Shown: one piece after another, positions 9,135-18,072 of the stretch
Numbering within the stretch: position 1 is the first letter of the stretch
How the letters are laid out: each line of letters opens with the position of its first letter
NCBI GenBank assembly: GCA_900756155.1
Contig: CAAEJV010000030.1
Span: 1 to 64,000 of the forward strand
Length of the DNA stretch: 64,000 bases
Reading direction: 5' to 3'
Source of the DNA: Pasteurellaceae bacterium
Lineage (GTDB): Bacteria > Pseudomonadota > Gammaproteobacteria > Enterobacterales > Pasteurellaceae
The notes under the pieces: generated by a model
What the model saw: only the letters and a program-made list of their open reading frames with translations
Databases searched by the model: none
What the model was told of the DNA's origin: nothing
Translations under genes and position numbers: made by a program

Positions 9135-11090
9135 TTATTTATCTAATTGAACGGGAAGAAATAAGCTTAATGGACGTTTTTTCACAATTTGACAAACTTC
9201 ATGCCAAATTGGCCACCAGCTATCAATTTCTGCATTCAAAGAACGCAATGCAACCCAAAGCGTTAATGAAAAACTGACAATTAAATTCACTAAACCAATC
9301 AATAATACAAAACCAATACATTGTAAAAGTAATGAATAGGTGAAATGTCCGCTCACGGCAATATAACCGACATTCGCAGATGAAAATGCTACATGGCGAA
9401 TATCTAACGGAAGATGCGTTAAATAACCCACTACACCGGTAATCCCAAGCAACATACCAAAGCAAAGGTTACCAATAAGCGAGCCATAATTTTCATGCAT
9501 ATAATTAGCAAATTTAACGCGAGTTTTCTCAGACATTAGTTTTTTCAATAACGGATGTTGAGTTAAACGCATGCGCATATTCAAATAATTGCTACGGTTA
9601 TCAAAATAGCCTGAAATAATCCCTGAGCAAAATAACCATACACCTGCAATGGCTGCAAACCATAAGGTCCCCGCAAAAGGATCAATGCTATGTAACTGAT
9701 AAGCGATTTGATCAGCATTCATCAATGGTTCACCTGTTTTATATTGGTAACCAAACGCAATCAATGCGGCTAAACCCATCGCAATGAGCACATTACCTAG
9801 CACAGCAATACTTTGAGAACGAAATACATCCACTAATAATTGGGCTAATTTCATATTGACGGTTTTACCTTGAGGCGTTTTCTCAACAGCCTCAGCAAAA
9901 CGGGCTGCAGTCATGGCTGGCTGTTTGGTTGCTACCGTAAAATGCAGCATAAAGATCACCATGAAACCTAAGCCGTAATTTAAGCCTTCGGCAAGACCTT
10001 TCCAGACTTTATCATCAATAATGCTGCCTAAATAGGTTTTAAATAGCGCCATCAGTGCAATTAATACACCACCACCTGCGGCAGAATAAAACATTGCCCA
10101 ATACTCTTTTTTATCTCGAGTAATGTAATGCTCACCATGATCGCCTGCATTCTGCGTAACACTACGAGCCATTAATCCTGAGCTTTGTTTCCATAGTCGC
10201 GAAATACTATGTCGTTCTGCTGCTGCACGAGCAAAACAACCAGTTAATAATAAGATTCGACGCGGTAAATAGCGATTTGAAACAAAAATCGCCATCAAGG
10301 TTTCTAATCGTTCTAAAGTCTGGGAAAGACGTTCCAATAAATACGATGTATTTAAGGACGATCCCACTACCGCCCCACGTTTCTGTAAGCCAATAATCAA
10401 TGCCTTACATTGATCAAACATTACCTGTAAATGGCTATCATCAAAAACCATTGATTGGCGACGCGCCTCTACCCAATCAACTACTTCATGGTGTAAAGCC
10501 ACAAAAGGCGAATCTGCATTCAACAAAGAAGGTTCCATTCGCATCAGTTCAGGATCCATATCTTCTGCCGCAATCCAGATTGAAAGCATCTCTATGGCAA
10601 ATAGCCCTTCACTTTCAATATGATTTTTTAAACGTTCACGATCTTTTGGTTCTGTATAACGGGTTAAAACGCCAAATACGCCTCGCCACGTTTTTAAGGG
10701 AACGGCATTAATCCAACGCGCATCATTTTTATCGCTAAACAATAAATAAAAAATATCACGTAAATCATTAATATCTTTAAAAGACGGGTTAAAACGCTCA
10801 TAAATACGCGTTTTCATTTCCTGTCCAAAACCGCCACGTGTAAGAATACCGCTACTAATAAACAACGGGTAAAGGCGTAAACCACATAACCAATCACATA
10901 ATAATTTCGAAACAGAATAACCTAATTCTTTATCGTTCTTTAAGATAAACTTAAATAAATGCAAGGTCGGAGAAATTTTTTCTGTGGGGCTGCTACGTAA
11001 TAATTGGCACAAGCCCTCTACGAGACCAAAGGCATCGTTTTCCGCCACTTTGTTACGCAAAAATTGCGGTAAGGTATCGGTTTTAATCAT
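9135..11090 (-). CDS. Gcr-family multi-pass membrane protein (annotated elsewhere as site-specific recombinase)
   Basis: The 651-residue protein matches the family databases call site-specific recombinase Gcr (PF10136), known from Neisseria and Haemophilus. The visible architecture does not support that name. The first half is helical and soluble. The second half, from about residue 345, carries at least six hydrophobic segments (for example YYSAAGGGVLIALMALF, LGNVLIAMGLAALIAFGY, LCFGMLLGITGVVGYL and LLLQCIGFVLLIGLVNLI). I see no serine- or tyrosine-recombinase catalytic motif. It is a single gene flanked by terminators. Function is unknown; an inner-membrane role is the better reading. Confidence 0.8.
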   Translation of the reverse strand: MIKTDTLPQFLRNKVAENDAFGLVEGLCQLLRSSPTEKISPTLHLFKFILKNDKELGYSVSKLLCDWLCGLRLYPLFISSGILTRGGFGQEMKTRIYERFNPSFKDINDLRDIFYLLFSDKNDARWINAVPLKTWRGVFGVLTRYTEPKDRERLKNHIESEGLFAIEMLSIWIAAEDMDPELMRMEPSLLNADSPFVALHHEVVDWVEARRQSMVFDDSHLQVMFDQCKALIIGLQKRGAVVGSSLNTSYLLERLSQTLERLETLMAIFVSNRYLPRRILLLTGCFARAAAERHSISRLWKQSSGLMARSVTQNAGDHGEHYITRDKKEYWAMFYSAAGGGVLIALMALFKTYLGSIIDDKVWKGLAEGLNYGLGFMVIFMLHFTVATKQPAMTAARFAEAVEKTPQGKTVNMKLAQLLVDVFRSQSIAVLGNVLIAMGLAALIAFGYQYKTGEPLMNADQIAYQLHSIDPFAGTLWFAAIAGVWLFCSGIISGYFDNRSNYLNMRMRLTQHPLLKKLMSEKTRVKFANYMHENYGSLIGNLCFGMLLGITGVVGYLTHLPLDIRHVAFSSANVGYIAVSGHFTYSLLLQCIGFVLLIGLVNLIVSFSLTLWVALRSLNAEIDSWWPIWHEVCQIVKKRPLSLFLPVQLDK

Positions 11091-11202
11091 GAGCTTTCCC
11101 CCTTCTATCGTTTATATTCAAAAGCGAGACATTATACAGCTCTGTTAGATAAAGTAAAATGAGCGGAAAAGTGCGGTCAATTTTGAAAGGATTTTAAAAG
11201 AA

Positions 11203-11227
11203 AAGGCGTATGCTTCCATACGCCCTT
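11203..11227 (-). terminator. Terminator after afuC
   Basis: Read leftward, GGCGTATG (224-217 side) pairs with CATACGCC (212-205 side) around a 4-base loop and is followed by a T-rich tract. In plus-strand coordinates the arms are 11205-11212 and 11217-11224. It lies about ten bases after the afuC stop and closes the afu cluster. Confidence 0.85.
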
Positions 11228-11236
11228 AAATTGATA

Positions 11237-12289
11237 TTATTTCTCTTTCTTCAGCAAGAAAATACCTTGTTCAGAGAAATTCACATAAGCTTGTTTAAGC
11301 TCGGCATTGAAGTCTTCTGGTTTGGTGTTAATGAGTAATTCTTTGCCAGCCCAAATTGCCACCACTTCCCAGTGGTTACCCATATAGACTGCACTCTTGA
11401 TTTCACATTGTTGTGCTGCCTCACCTTCTGCTTTTAAGTAAATCGCTTCAGGACGAACGCCCACTAAGCATTCACCATCCGGTAAATTAAATTGCGCCGC
11501 ATTACTTAATGGTAATTTGTAACCATTAACATCAATAGTGTTATTTTCCAATTTAGCTTCAAAGATACTCGATTCGCCCATGAAGTTTGCTAGGAATAAA
11601 GAGTTTGGACGCAAATAAAGCTCTTTTGCAGGTGCTTTTTGCATGATTTTACCTTTATTCATGACGATAACTTCATCGGATACCGCAAATGCTTCAGTTT
11701 GGTCATGAGTCACATAAAGTGAGGTAATACCTAAACTTTGTTGTAATTCACGGATTTTTTCACGCATAGAACGACGTAAGTTTGCATCCAAGTTACTTAA
11801 TGGTTCATCAAAAAGTAATACTTTTGGTTTTAATACTAACGCACGTGCTAATGCCACACGTTGTTGTTGACCACCTGAAATTTGATCCACGAAACGATCT
11901 TCGAAACCCGCTAAGTCAACCAACTCTAACGCTTCCTTTACACGTTTAGCGCGTTCTTCTTTACCCACGCCTTGCATACGCAAACCATAGCCTACGTTAT
12001 CACCGATACTCATATGCGGGAACAATGCGTAAGATTGGAATACGATACAAATATCACGATTTTGAATAGACGATTTGGTTACATCTTCACCATCGATAAA
12101 AATTTGACCTGAAGTTGGATTTTCTAAGCCTGCCACCAAACGTAACACAGTGGTTTTACCACAACCAGATGGACCTAATAAGGTCACCATGGTGCCACGT
12201 TTAATGGTTAAATCTAAATTATCAATGACTGTGGATTTACCAAAAGATTTGGTGATATTTTTTAATACTAAGAAATCATTATTACTCAT
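11237..12289 (-). CDS. afuC: AfuC-type ABC transporter ATP-binding protein
   Basis: The 350-residue ATPase carries Walker [10 protein letters not shown] (residue 39 onward), Q-loop, signature [15 protein letters not shown], Walker [14 protein letters not shown] and H-loop [11 protein letters not shown]-terminal regulatory (TOBE-like) domain of about 110 residues follows, as in FbpC and PotA relatives. It powers the permease encoded 24 bases upstream. Historically the Afu system was called a ferric importer. Work on Actinobacillus pleuropneumoniae AfuA reassigned it to sugar-phosphate uptake, which I favour given the AfuA sequences here. Confidence 0.92.
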   Translation of the reverse strand: MSNNDFLVLKNITKSFGKSTVIDNLDLTIKRGTMVTLLGPSGCGKTTVLRLVAGLENPTSGQIFIDGEDVTKSSIQNRDICIVFQSYALFPHMSIGDNVGYGLRMQGVGKEERAKRVKEALELVDLAGFEDRFVDQISGGQQQRVALARALVLKPKVLLFDEPLSNLDANLRRSMREKIRELQQSLGITSLYVTHDQTEAFAVSDEVIVMNKGKIMQKAPAKELYLRPNSLFLANFMGESSIFEAKLENNTIDVNGYKLPLSNAAQFNLPDGECLVGVRPEAIYLKAEGEAAQQCEIKSAVYMGNHWEVVAIWAGKELLINTKPEDFNAELKQAYVNFSEQGIFLLKKEK

Positions 12290-12313
12290 AATATTTACCT
12301 ACAACTTAACGAG

Positions 12314-14371
12314 TTAATTCATTTTTTTCGCTTTAGAACGGGAAATTCGGGTATCACCCACAATCCAGTCAAAGAATAAAATAATAGCCATCATCACGAT
12401 GATTAAAATTGAACCGTATGCGATAGCAACACCATATTCACCATCTTCTACACGGTTTAAAATATAGGCTGTTGCCACACGTGTATCAGCGGTGACTAAG
12501 AAGATAATCGCACTCACGGTAGTCATCGCACGAACGAAGCTGGTGACCAATGCAGAAAGTAACGCTGGTTTTAACAATGGTAAAACGATAAACCATAATG
12601 TTTTCCATGAGCTACCTTTTAAAGAAAGAGACGCTTCATCGAGTGATTTATCTAATTGTCCAAGACCAGCAATCGCTGCACGCATACCGATTGGTAAATC
12701 ACGCATCACCATTGAAATGATCACGATAATGCTGGTACCCGTAATGTAAAGTGGCGCATTGTTAAAGGCTAAAATATAAGATACCCCTGCAACGGTTCCT
12801 GGTACCGCAAAACAAAGCATGGTTAAGAACTCAAGAGATTTTTTACCTTGGAAATCTTTACGTACCACAATATACGCAATTAATAAACCGAAAAGTGCGG
12901 TCAATGGTGCGGCAATTCCTGCGTAAATTAAGGTATTAATCAATGATGGCCATGCCCCATCGCTTAAGCCTTGTCCGAATAACATCGCATAGTTTTTCAA
13001 GGTTAAGGTGTAATCCACACCCCAGTTTACGGTGAAACTACCGTAGAAAATACTGCCGTATAACGCTAAGTTAAAGAGCACCCAGAAACCAAGCATACCG
13101 ATGATGGTATATTTCAAGCCGGTTGGTAAATCTTGCACATCACCACGATAGGATTTACCTGAAACGGTTACATAAGAGCGGTTACCAATCCAAATATATT
13201 GGATGATAAATACGGCTAATGAGAAGATTAAAAGCATCGAACCTAAGGTACTTGCTGAAGCATAATCTAATTGTGAGCCTGCGATATAGAAGTAGATTTG
13301 TGTCGCGATGACGTCAAAGCTACCACCCAATACTAATGGGTTACTAAAGTCCGCTAAGGATTGGATAAACACGATTAAGAATGAGTTTGCCAATGCTGGA
13401 CGCAATAATGGGAAAATGATATTGAAGAACGTTTGGTAACGATTTGCACGCAAGGTATAAGACGCTTCTTCAATTGACGGGTGAACAGATTTTAATGCCC
13501 CATCTAAAATCATGAATGAAATCGGTGCAAAAGCAAGAATCTGCGCAATGGCAATCCCGTTGAACCCGTATAACCAGTTATGGTTCTCAAATCCAAATGT
13601 TGAAGCTAAGAACTCAGTCACATAACCAGAACGACCAAGCATCAATGTTACCCCTAAACCCACAACAAACGGTGGTGTAACAATTGGCAAAATAGAGAAA
13701 ATTTTACCAATGAATGCCGTTCTACGAGCAATACGGGTAGTATAAAGTGCAAATGCCAAACCGAAAATCGTTGATACGATACCTACAAAGCCAGATAAGA
13801 ATAACGAGTTACTAATAACACGTACAATATAACTTTGAGTCAAAATTCGCATCACTTGTTGTGGTGCAAAAGTATCACCGTCATAGAACATGGACACAAA
13901 GATCGCCAATGTCGGGTAAACGATGAAGAAGAAAATTAATAAGATAATGCAAAGTAAAGAAGCGATAATAAATTTATCCCCTTGCATCACTTTCAATTTA
14001 GCGAAAGAAAACGTCGCCAATGCGGTTAAACTCGCGATTAATACAATCACTGAATAACCCATGCTGACTTTACAAATTGTTGCACTGACAAAGATAAATA
14101 ATGTCGCGGCTGCAATAAGATACAGCTCAGCTTTCGCTTGTGTATCCTTCGGTAATTTAAGAAGTGGCATCAATCCGTATAAAATAACCGGTAAAAACCA
14201 TAATGCCGTAATATTTAACGAAGACCAACCCATTGCACCTAAGTATTCATCGCTTGTGCTTTCAAACAAGCCATAATCTAAAGCGTGGGAAGGCAGAAGA
14301 AGAAATGCAATAACAGCAAGAATTATCCAAAAGTTAGCAGATTGGATAATAGGAAATTTATTTGCGTTCAT
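12314..14371 (-). CDS. afuB: AfuB-type ABC permease with two fused permease modules
   Basis: The 685-residue protein holds two binding-protein-dependent permease domains in one chain. The first has its EAA-like loop around EEASYTLRANRYQTFFNIIFPLLRP, and the second around DEASLSLKGSSWKTLWFIVLPLLKP. At least twelve hydrophobic segments are visible. The ATG at 14371 is chosen because CGAGG is spaced before it; the ATG at 14383 would overlap that ribosome site. It follows afuA with a hairpin in the gap and precedes afuC by 24 bases. Confidence 0.92.
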   Translation of the reverse strand: MNANKFPIIQSANFWIILAVIAFLLLPSHALDYGLFESTSDEYLGAMGWSSLNITALWFLPVILYGLMPLLKLPKDTQAKAELYLIAAATLFIFVSATICKVSMGYSVIVLIASLTALATFSFAKLKVMQGDKFIIASLLCIILLIFFFIVYPTLAIFVSMFYDGDTFAPQQVMRILTQSYIVRVISNSLFLSGFVGIVSTIFGLAFALYTTRIARRTAFIGKIFSILPIVTPPFVVGLGVTLMLGRSGYVTEFLASTFGFENHNWLYGFNGIAIAQILAFAPISFMILDGALKSVHPSIEEASYTLRANRYQTFFNIIFPLLRPALANSFLIVFIQSLADFSNPLVLGGSFDVIATQIYFYIAGSQLDYASASTLGSMLLIFSLAVFIIQYIWIGNRSYVTVSGKSYRGDVQDLPTGLKYTIIGMLGFWVLFNLALYGSIFYGSFTVNWGVDYTLTLKNYAMLFGQGLSDGAWPSLINTLIYAGIAAPLTALFGLLIAYIVVRKDFQGKKSLEFLTMLCFAVPGTVAGVSYILAFNNAPLYITGTSIIVIISMVMRDLPIGMRAAIAGLGQLDKSLDEASLSLKGSSWKTLWFIVLPLLKPALLSALVTSFVRAMTTVSAIIFLVTADTRVATAYILNRVEDGEYGVAIAYGSILIIVMMAIILFFDWIVGDTRISRSKAKKMN

Positions 14372-14393
14372 ACAACCTCGCATAAAAGAAAAA

Positions 14394-14424
14394 AGCGAAA
14401 TAATATAATAGCTATTATTTCGCT
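14394..14424 (-). terminator. Attenuator-like hairpin between afuA (second copy) and afuB
   Basis: AGCGAAATAATA (14394-14405) pairs with TATTATTTCGCT (14413-14424), a perfect 12-bp stem with a 7-base loop. Read leftward it is followed at once by TTTTTTCTTTT and then the afuB ribosome site. It fits a partial terminator that keeps binding protein in excess over permease, or a 3' end stabiliser. Confidence 0.75.
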
Positions 14425-14436
14425 ATGTATACATCA

Positions 14437-15474
14437 TTATTTTGCTAATTTAACATCATCAACCCATTTGGTGATCAAACGTTTACGTAAATCACTTGAG
14501 CCGTATTTGTCAAAATCATAATTAATTAAATTAATGGATTTAAAATCGAGCGCATAAGGCGATTGCTCAGCGGTGCTATTGGTTAAAATAGAATACGCTT
14601 CCCCTTTTTTCCAGGTTAGCTCTTGTGCTTCTTTTGATAACGCCCAATCCACAAACAATTTCGCATTTTCAAGGTTTCTTGCACCTTTAATAATGCTCAC
14701 GCCACCAATTTCATAGCCTGTACCTTCGCAAGGTACGACTAATTCCACTGGTGCACCTTTGGCTTTCTCTAAAGAATATTCATGTAAAAAACCAATTCCG
14801 ATTGCGGTTTCACCACGTGCTGTATTACGGGTTGCCGTGTTACCGGATTTAGTATATTGGGAAACGTTTTTATTGAGTTCTTTGAGATATTTAAACGCTT
14901 CATCCTCACCCCAAAGTTGGATATAGGTGGCTAATTGTGTATAACCCGTACCTGAACTTTGAGGATCGGCTGCTTGGATCTCATTTCGATAAGCAGGATC
15001 GGCTAGATCTTTCCAACATTTTGGTGTCGGTAAATTGAGTTTTTTCAAACGCTCTGGATTGATACCAAAACCTAATACACCGAGATAAATCGCGGAAGAA
15101 TAGTTGCCTTTAATTTTAGCAGGATCTCTAAACTGCTCAGGAATTTGTGCGAGATTTGGTGACTTATACGCTTCAAGTAAGCCCATTTCACCCGCTTGAG
15201 AATGAGGATCAAGCGTACCGCCATACCATACATCCCCTTGAGGGTTATCTTTTTCAGCATCAATTTTGGCTAAAATTGTGCCTGTTCCACCACGGATAAA
15301 ACTGGTTTTAATACCGTATTTTTTCTCAAAAGCCATGGTTTCTTGCTCGCACATCGTATTTTGTGCACTACAATACACCACTAAACGACCTTCTGCAGCA
15401 GATGCGTGAGAACTTAGCAACATGCCACCAAATACAACACCAGAAAGTGCTAAAGCAACGTTAGACATTTTCAT
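14437..15474 (-). CDS. afuA: AfuA-type periplasmic binding protein, second tandem copy
   Basis: The 345-residue precursor has a signal peptide ending SHASA-AEG near residue 27 and then the GRLVVYCSAQN start of AfuA proteins. It carries the paired cysteines of the family (CSAQNTMC; KCWKDL; VVPCEGTGYE). At the pocket segment it reads GIGFLHEY, with His232 and Glu233. The upstream copy has Asp at the second position. AGGAG lies before its ATG, and a small hairpin, GATGAGC with GCTCATC (15502-15521), sits in its leader. It is the copy adjacent to the permease and may serve it most directly. Confidence 0.92.
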   Translation of the reverse strand: MKMSNVALALSGVVFGGMLLSSHASAAEGRLVVYCSAQNTMCEQETMAFEKKYGIKTSFIRGGTGTILAKIDAEKDNPQGDVWYGGTLDPHSQAGEMGLLEAYKSPNLAQIPEQFRDPAKIKGNYSSAIYLGVLGFGINPERLKKLNLPTPKCWKDLADPAYRNEIQAADPQSSGTGYTQLATYIQLWGEDEAFKYLKELNKNVSQYTKSGNTATRNTARGETAIGIGFLHEYSLEKAKGAPVELVVPCEGTGYEIGGVSIIKGARNLENAKLFVDWALSKEAQELTWKKGEAYSILTNSTAEQSPYALDFKSINLINYDFDKYGSSDLRKRLITKWVDDVKLAK

Positions 15475-15565
15475 TGGTCCACTCCTGTGTTTATAAAATA
15501 AGATGAGCTAATACGCTCATCGTAGAAACCCACGTAAAAACCTAGCTAGTGGGGCTAAAATGGTA

Positions 15566-15606
15566 AAAGTGCGGTCAAAAAATCTCATGTTTTTCAACCG
15601 CACTTT
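15566..15606 (-). terminator. USS-pair hairpin between the two tandem afuA copies
   Basis: AAAGTGCGGT (15566-15575) and ACCGCACTTT (15597-15606), with inner AAAAA and TTTTT arms, form a long stem just after the stop of the upstream copy at 15612. It can end transcription of the first afuA, so the second copy and afuBC may depend on read-through or their own promoter. Confidence 0.75.
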
Positions 15607-15611
15607 AAACA

Positions 15612-16652
15612 CTATTTCGCTAATTTAACGTCTTGAACCCATTTTTCAATTAAGGCTTTGCGTTGTTCGGTTGCACCGTATTTTTCAAAGTCATAATTGA
15701 TAAGGTTAAGTTTATTTGGATCAAACGCAGTTGGCGATTGTTCCGCTGTGGTGTTGGTTAAGATTTGCAAAGAGTCACCTTGTTTCCACGCTAACTCTTG
15801 ACCTTCTTTGGATAATGCCCAATCCACGAATAATTTTGCGTTATCGATGTTACGCGCACCTTTTAAGATACTTACACCACCTAACTCATAGCCAGTACCT
15901 TCACAAGGCACCACTAATTCCAACGGCGCACCTTGACGTTTTTCAAGTGCATAATCGTGTAAGAAACCGATACCTACCGCAGTTTCACCACGTGCCGCAT
16001 TACGAGACGGGGTGACACCTGATTTGGTGTATTGAGATACGTTTGGATGTAATGCTTTTAAGAAATCAAAGGCTTTGTCTTCGCCCCAAAGCTGAACGAA
16101 AGTTGCCAATGCAGTGTAAGCTGTACCTGCACTTTGTGGGTCAGCAATTTGCACTTCGCCTTTTAAGCGAGGATCAGTTAAATCTTTCCAGCATTTTGGT
16201 ACTTCTTTAATACCTAATTTTGCTAAACGCTCGGTATTCACACCAAAACCTAAGATACCCATGTAAATCGCAGAGACATAATGTCCTTTGGTTTTCGCTG
16301 GATCACGGAAACGCTCAACAATTTCATCAATGTGTTTAGATTTATAAGGTTCGATTAAACCTAACTCTGCAGCTTGTGCTTGAGGGTCGAATGTACCACC
16401 AAACCAAACGTCTGCTTGTGGGTTATTTTTTTCCGCTTCAACTTTTGCAAAAGTACTGCCTGAACCGTTGCGAATAAATGAGGTTTTCACATCATATTTT
16501 TCGCCAAAGGCTTTAGTTGTCGTTTCACAAAGAATATTGGTCGCACTACAATACACCACTAAACGCCCTTGAGCATTAACAGCTGATGATGTCATGAAGC
16601 CTACAGCTAAAAGTGCGGTTGAAATGGAGAGAGAAATTTTATTCATTTTCAT
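15612..16652 (-). CDS. afuA: AfuA-type periplasmic binding protein, first tandem copy
   Basis: The 346-residue precursor has a signal peptide cleaved after VNA (residue 27) and the mature start QGRLVVYCSATN. His232 and Asp233 of the precursor become 205 and 206 in the mature protein. These are the residues I recall as contacting the sugar phosphate in A. pleuropneumoniae AfuA; that recollection should be verified. Phosphate-contacting candidates also include the PCEGTGYE segment at residues 249-256. It is the promoter-proximal gene of the cluster and lies 75 bases from a CRP-type site. It is clearly paralogous to the next gene over its whole length. Confidence 0.93.
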   Translation of the reverse strand: MKMNKISLSISTALLAVGFMTSSAVNAQGRLVVYCSATNILCETTTKAFGEKYDVKTSFIRNGSGSTFAKVEAEKNNPQADVWFGGTFDPQAQAAELGLIEPYKSKHIDEIVERFRDPAKTKGHYVSAIYMGILGFGVNTERLAKLGIKEVPKCWKDLTDPRLKGEVQIADPQSAGTAYTALATFVQLWGEDKAFDFLKALHPNVSQYTKSGVTPSRNAARGETAVGIGFLHDYALEKRQGAPLELVVPCEGTGYELGGVSILKGARNIDNAKLFVDWALSKEGQELAWKQGDSLQILTNTTAEQSPTAFDPNKLNLINYDFEKYGATEQRKALIEKWVQDVKLAK

Positions 16653-16721
16653 CGTACACTCCTCATAAATAACACTGATGAAATAATAAAAACGAGCACA
16701 TCGTAAGCGAAAACGAAAAAA

Positions 16722-16747
16722 AATTCCGTGAACTACTTCACAAATTT
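16722..16747. promoter_or_regulatory. CRP-type binding site between afuA and udk
   Basis: The core GTGA (16728-16731), six bases, TCAC (16738-16741) is a perfect CRP half-site pair, with A/T-rich flanks. It is about 75 bases upstream of afuA and about 97 upstream of udk. A likely udk -10, TATAAT, is at 16795-16800. Catabolite control would fit a sugar-phosphate importer. Confidence 0.6.
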
Positions 16748-16837
16748 AAAAAATTTAAATAAAAAAGAAAGATGAATTTAAACTGATTTTTCTTTATAAT
16801 CCTTGTAATTTTTACCTTCCGTTTTTGAGGACGTTCT

Positions 16838-17479
16838 ATGTCAGACTCATCTTGTATTATCATCGCTATCACGGGGGCATCCGCTTCAGGAAAAAGCTCT
16901 ATTGCTTCCACCGTTCATAAAGAACTTTGTAACGACTTAGGTTGTGAAGAAATCGGCATTATTGCTGAAGACAGCTACTATAAAGATCAAAGCCATTTAG
17001 AGATGAGTGAGCGAGTAAAAACCAATTATGACCACCCAAGTTCAATGGATAGAGATTTACTCATTCAACACTTAAAAGACTTAAAAAACGGAACCGCCGT
17101 AGATATTCCTGTCTATAGTTATGTTGATCACACCAGAACAGGCGAAACCAAACACTTCACGCCGAAAAAAATTGTGATTTTAGAAGGGATCTTATTGCTC
17201 ACTGATGAGCGAGTTCGCCAATTAGCCGATATTTCTGTCTTCGTAGATACGCCATTAGATATTTGTTTTATCCGCCGTTTACAACGTGATATGGAAGAGC
17301 GTGGTCGTTCATTACAATCTGTCATTGACCAATATCGTGCAACTGTTCGTCCAATGTTCTTGCAATTTATTGAGCCATCAAAACAATATGCGGATATTGT
17401 GATACCTCGCGGTGGTAAAAACCGTATTGCGATTAATATGTTAAAAGCTCAAATTCTTCATTTGTTAAACCAAAAATAG
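16838..17479 (+). CDS. udk: Uridine kinase
   Basis: Udk phosphorylates uridine and cytidine to UMP and CMP in pyrimidine salvage. The 213-residue length is standard. The P-loop GASASGKSS starts at residue 13. Family blocks [17 protein letters not shown] and YSYVDHTR follow, with the base-binding [12 protein letters not shown] segment near residue 147. It heads udk-dcd-asmA-like-sotB, all on the plus strand with gaps of a few bases. Confidence 0.97.
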   Translation: MSDSSCIIIAITGASASGKSSIASTVHKELCNDLGCEEIGIIAEDSYYKDQSHLEMSERVKTNYDHPSSMDRDLLIQHLKDLKNGTAVDIPVYSYVDHTRTGETKHFTPKKIVILEGILLLTDERVRQLADISVFVDTPLDICFIRRLQRDMEERGRSLQSVIDQYRATVRPMFLQFIEPSKQYADIVIPRGGKNRIAINMLKAQILHLLNQK

Positions 17480-17487
17480 GAAAAATC

Positions 17488-18069
17488 ATGCGTCTTTGCG
17501 ATACCGATATCGAACGCTATCTAGATGATGGCATTATTTCTTTAACGCCTCGTCCTGAAAATGACAAAATCAATGGGGCAACCATTGATGTGCGTTTAGG
17601 CAATTCATTTCGCGTATTTCGTGAACATTCCGCGCCTTATATTGATTTAAGTGGCCCGAAAGAAGAAGTCTCTGCTCAACTTGAATCAGTGATGAGTGAC
17701 GAAATTATTATCGGTGATGATGAAGCCTTCTTCTTACATCCAGGTATGTTGGCATTAGCAACTACATTAGAGTCTGTGAAACTCCCTGCCAATATTATCG
17801 GTTGGCTAGATGGTCGTTCTTCACTTGCTCGTTTAGGTTTAATGGTACATGTAACCGCACATCGTATCGATCCAGGTTGGGAAGGCAAAATTGTGTTGGA
17901 ATTCTACAACTCTGGCAAATTACCTTTAGCATTACGTCCTAATATGGTAATTGGTGCTTTAAGTTTTGAAGTATTAAGTGGCCCAGCAGCTCGTCCTTAC
18001 ATCAGCCGTAAAGATGCCAAATATAAACATCAGCAAAATGCGGTAGCGAGCCGAATTAATGAGGATTAA
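17488..18069 (+). CDS. dcd: dCTP deaminase
   Basis: Dcd deaminates dCTP to dUTP, the main source of dUMP for thymidylate synthesis in enterics and Pasteurellaceae. The 193-residue protein shows the trimeric dUTPase-like fold signature with [35 protein letters not shown] (containing the catalytic Glu) and a C-terminal [13 protein letters not shown] tail. It lies eight bases after udk, pairing two pyrimidine salvage steps. Confidence 0.97.
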   Translation: MRLCDTDIERYLDDGIISLTPRPENDKINGATIDVRLGNSFRVFREHSAPYIDLSGPKEEVSAQLESVMSDEIIIGDDEAFFLHPGMLALATTLESVKLPANIIGWLDGRSSLARLGLMVHVTAHRIDPGWEGKIVLEFYNSGKLPLALRPNMVIGALSFEVLSGPAARPYISRKDAKYKHQQNAVASRINED

Positions 18070-18072
18070 TCC

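Noticed and set aside
9135..11090. Mobile element or integrase based on the recombinase family name
   Set aside because: No recombinase motifs, repeats or target duplications were seen; the protein is multi-pass membrane and the context is core genome.
12314..14371. Accidental gene fusion of two permeases
   Set aside because: Two permease modules in one chain are normal for FbpB/AfuB and HitB-type transporters; hitB in this window has the same layout.
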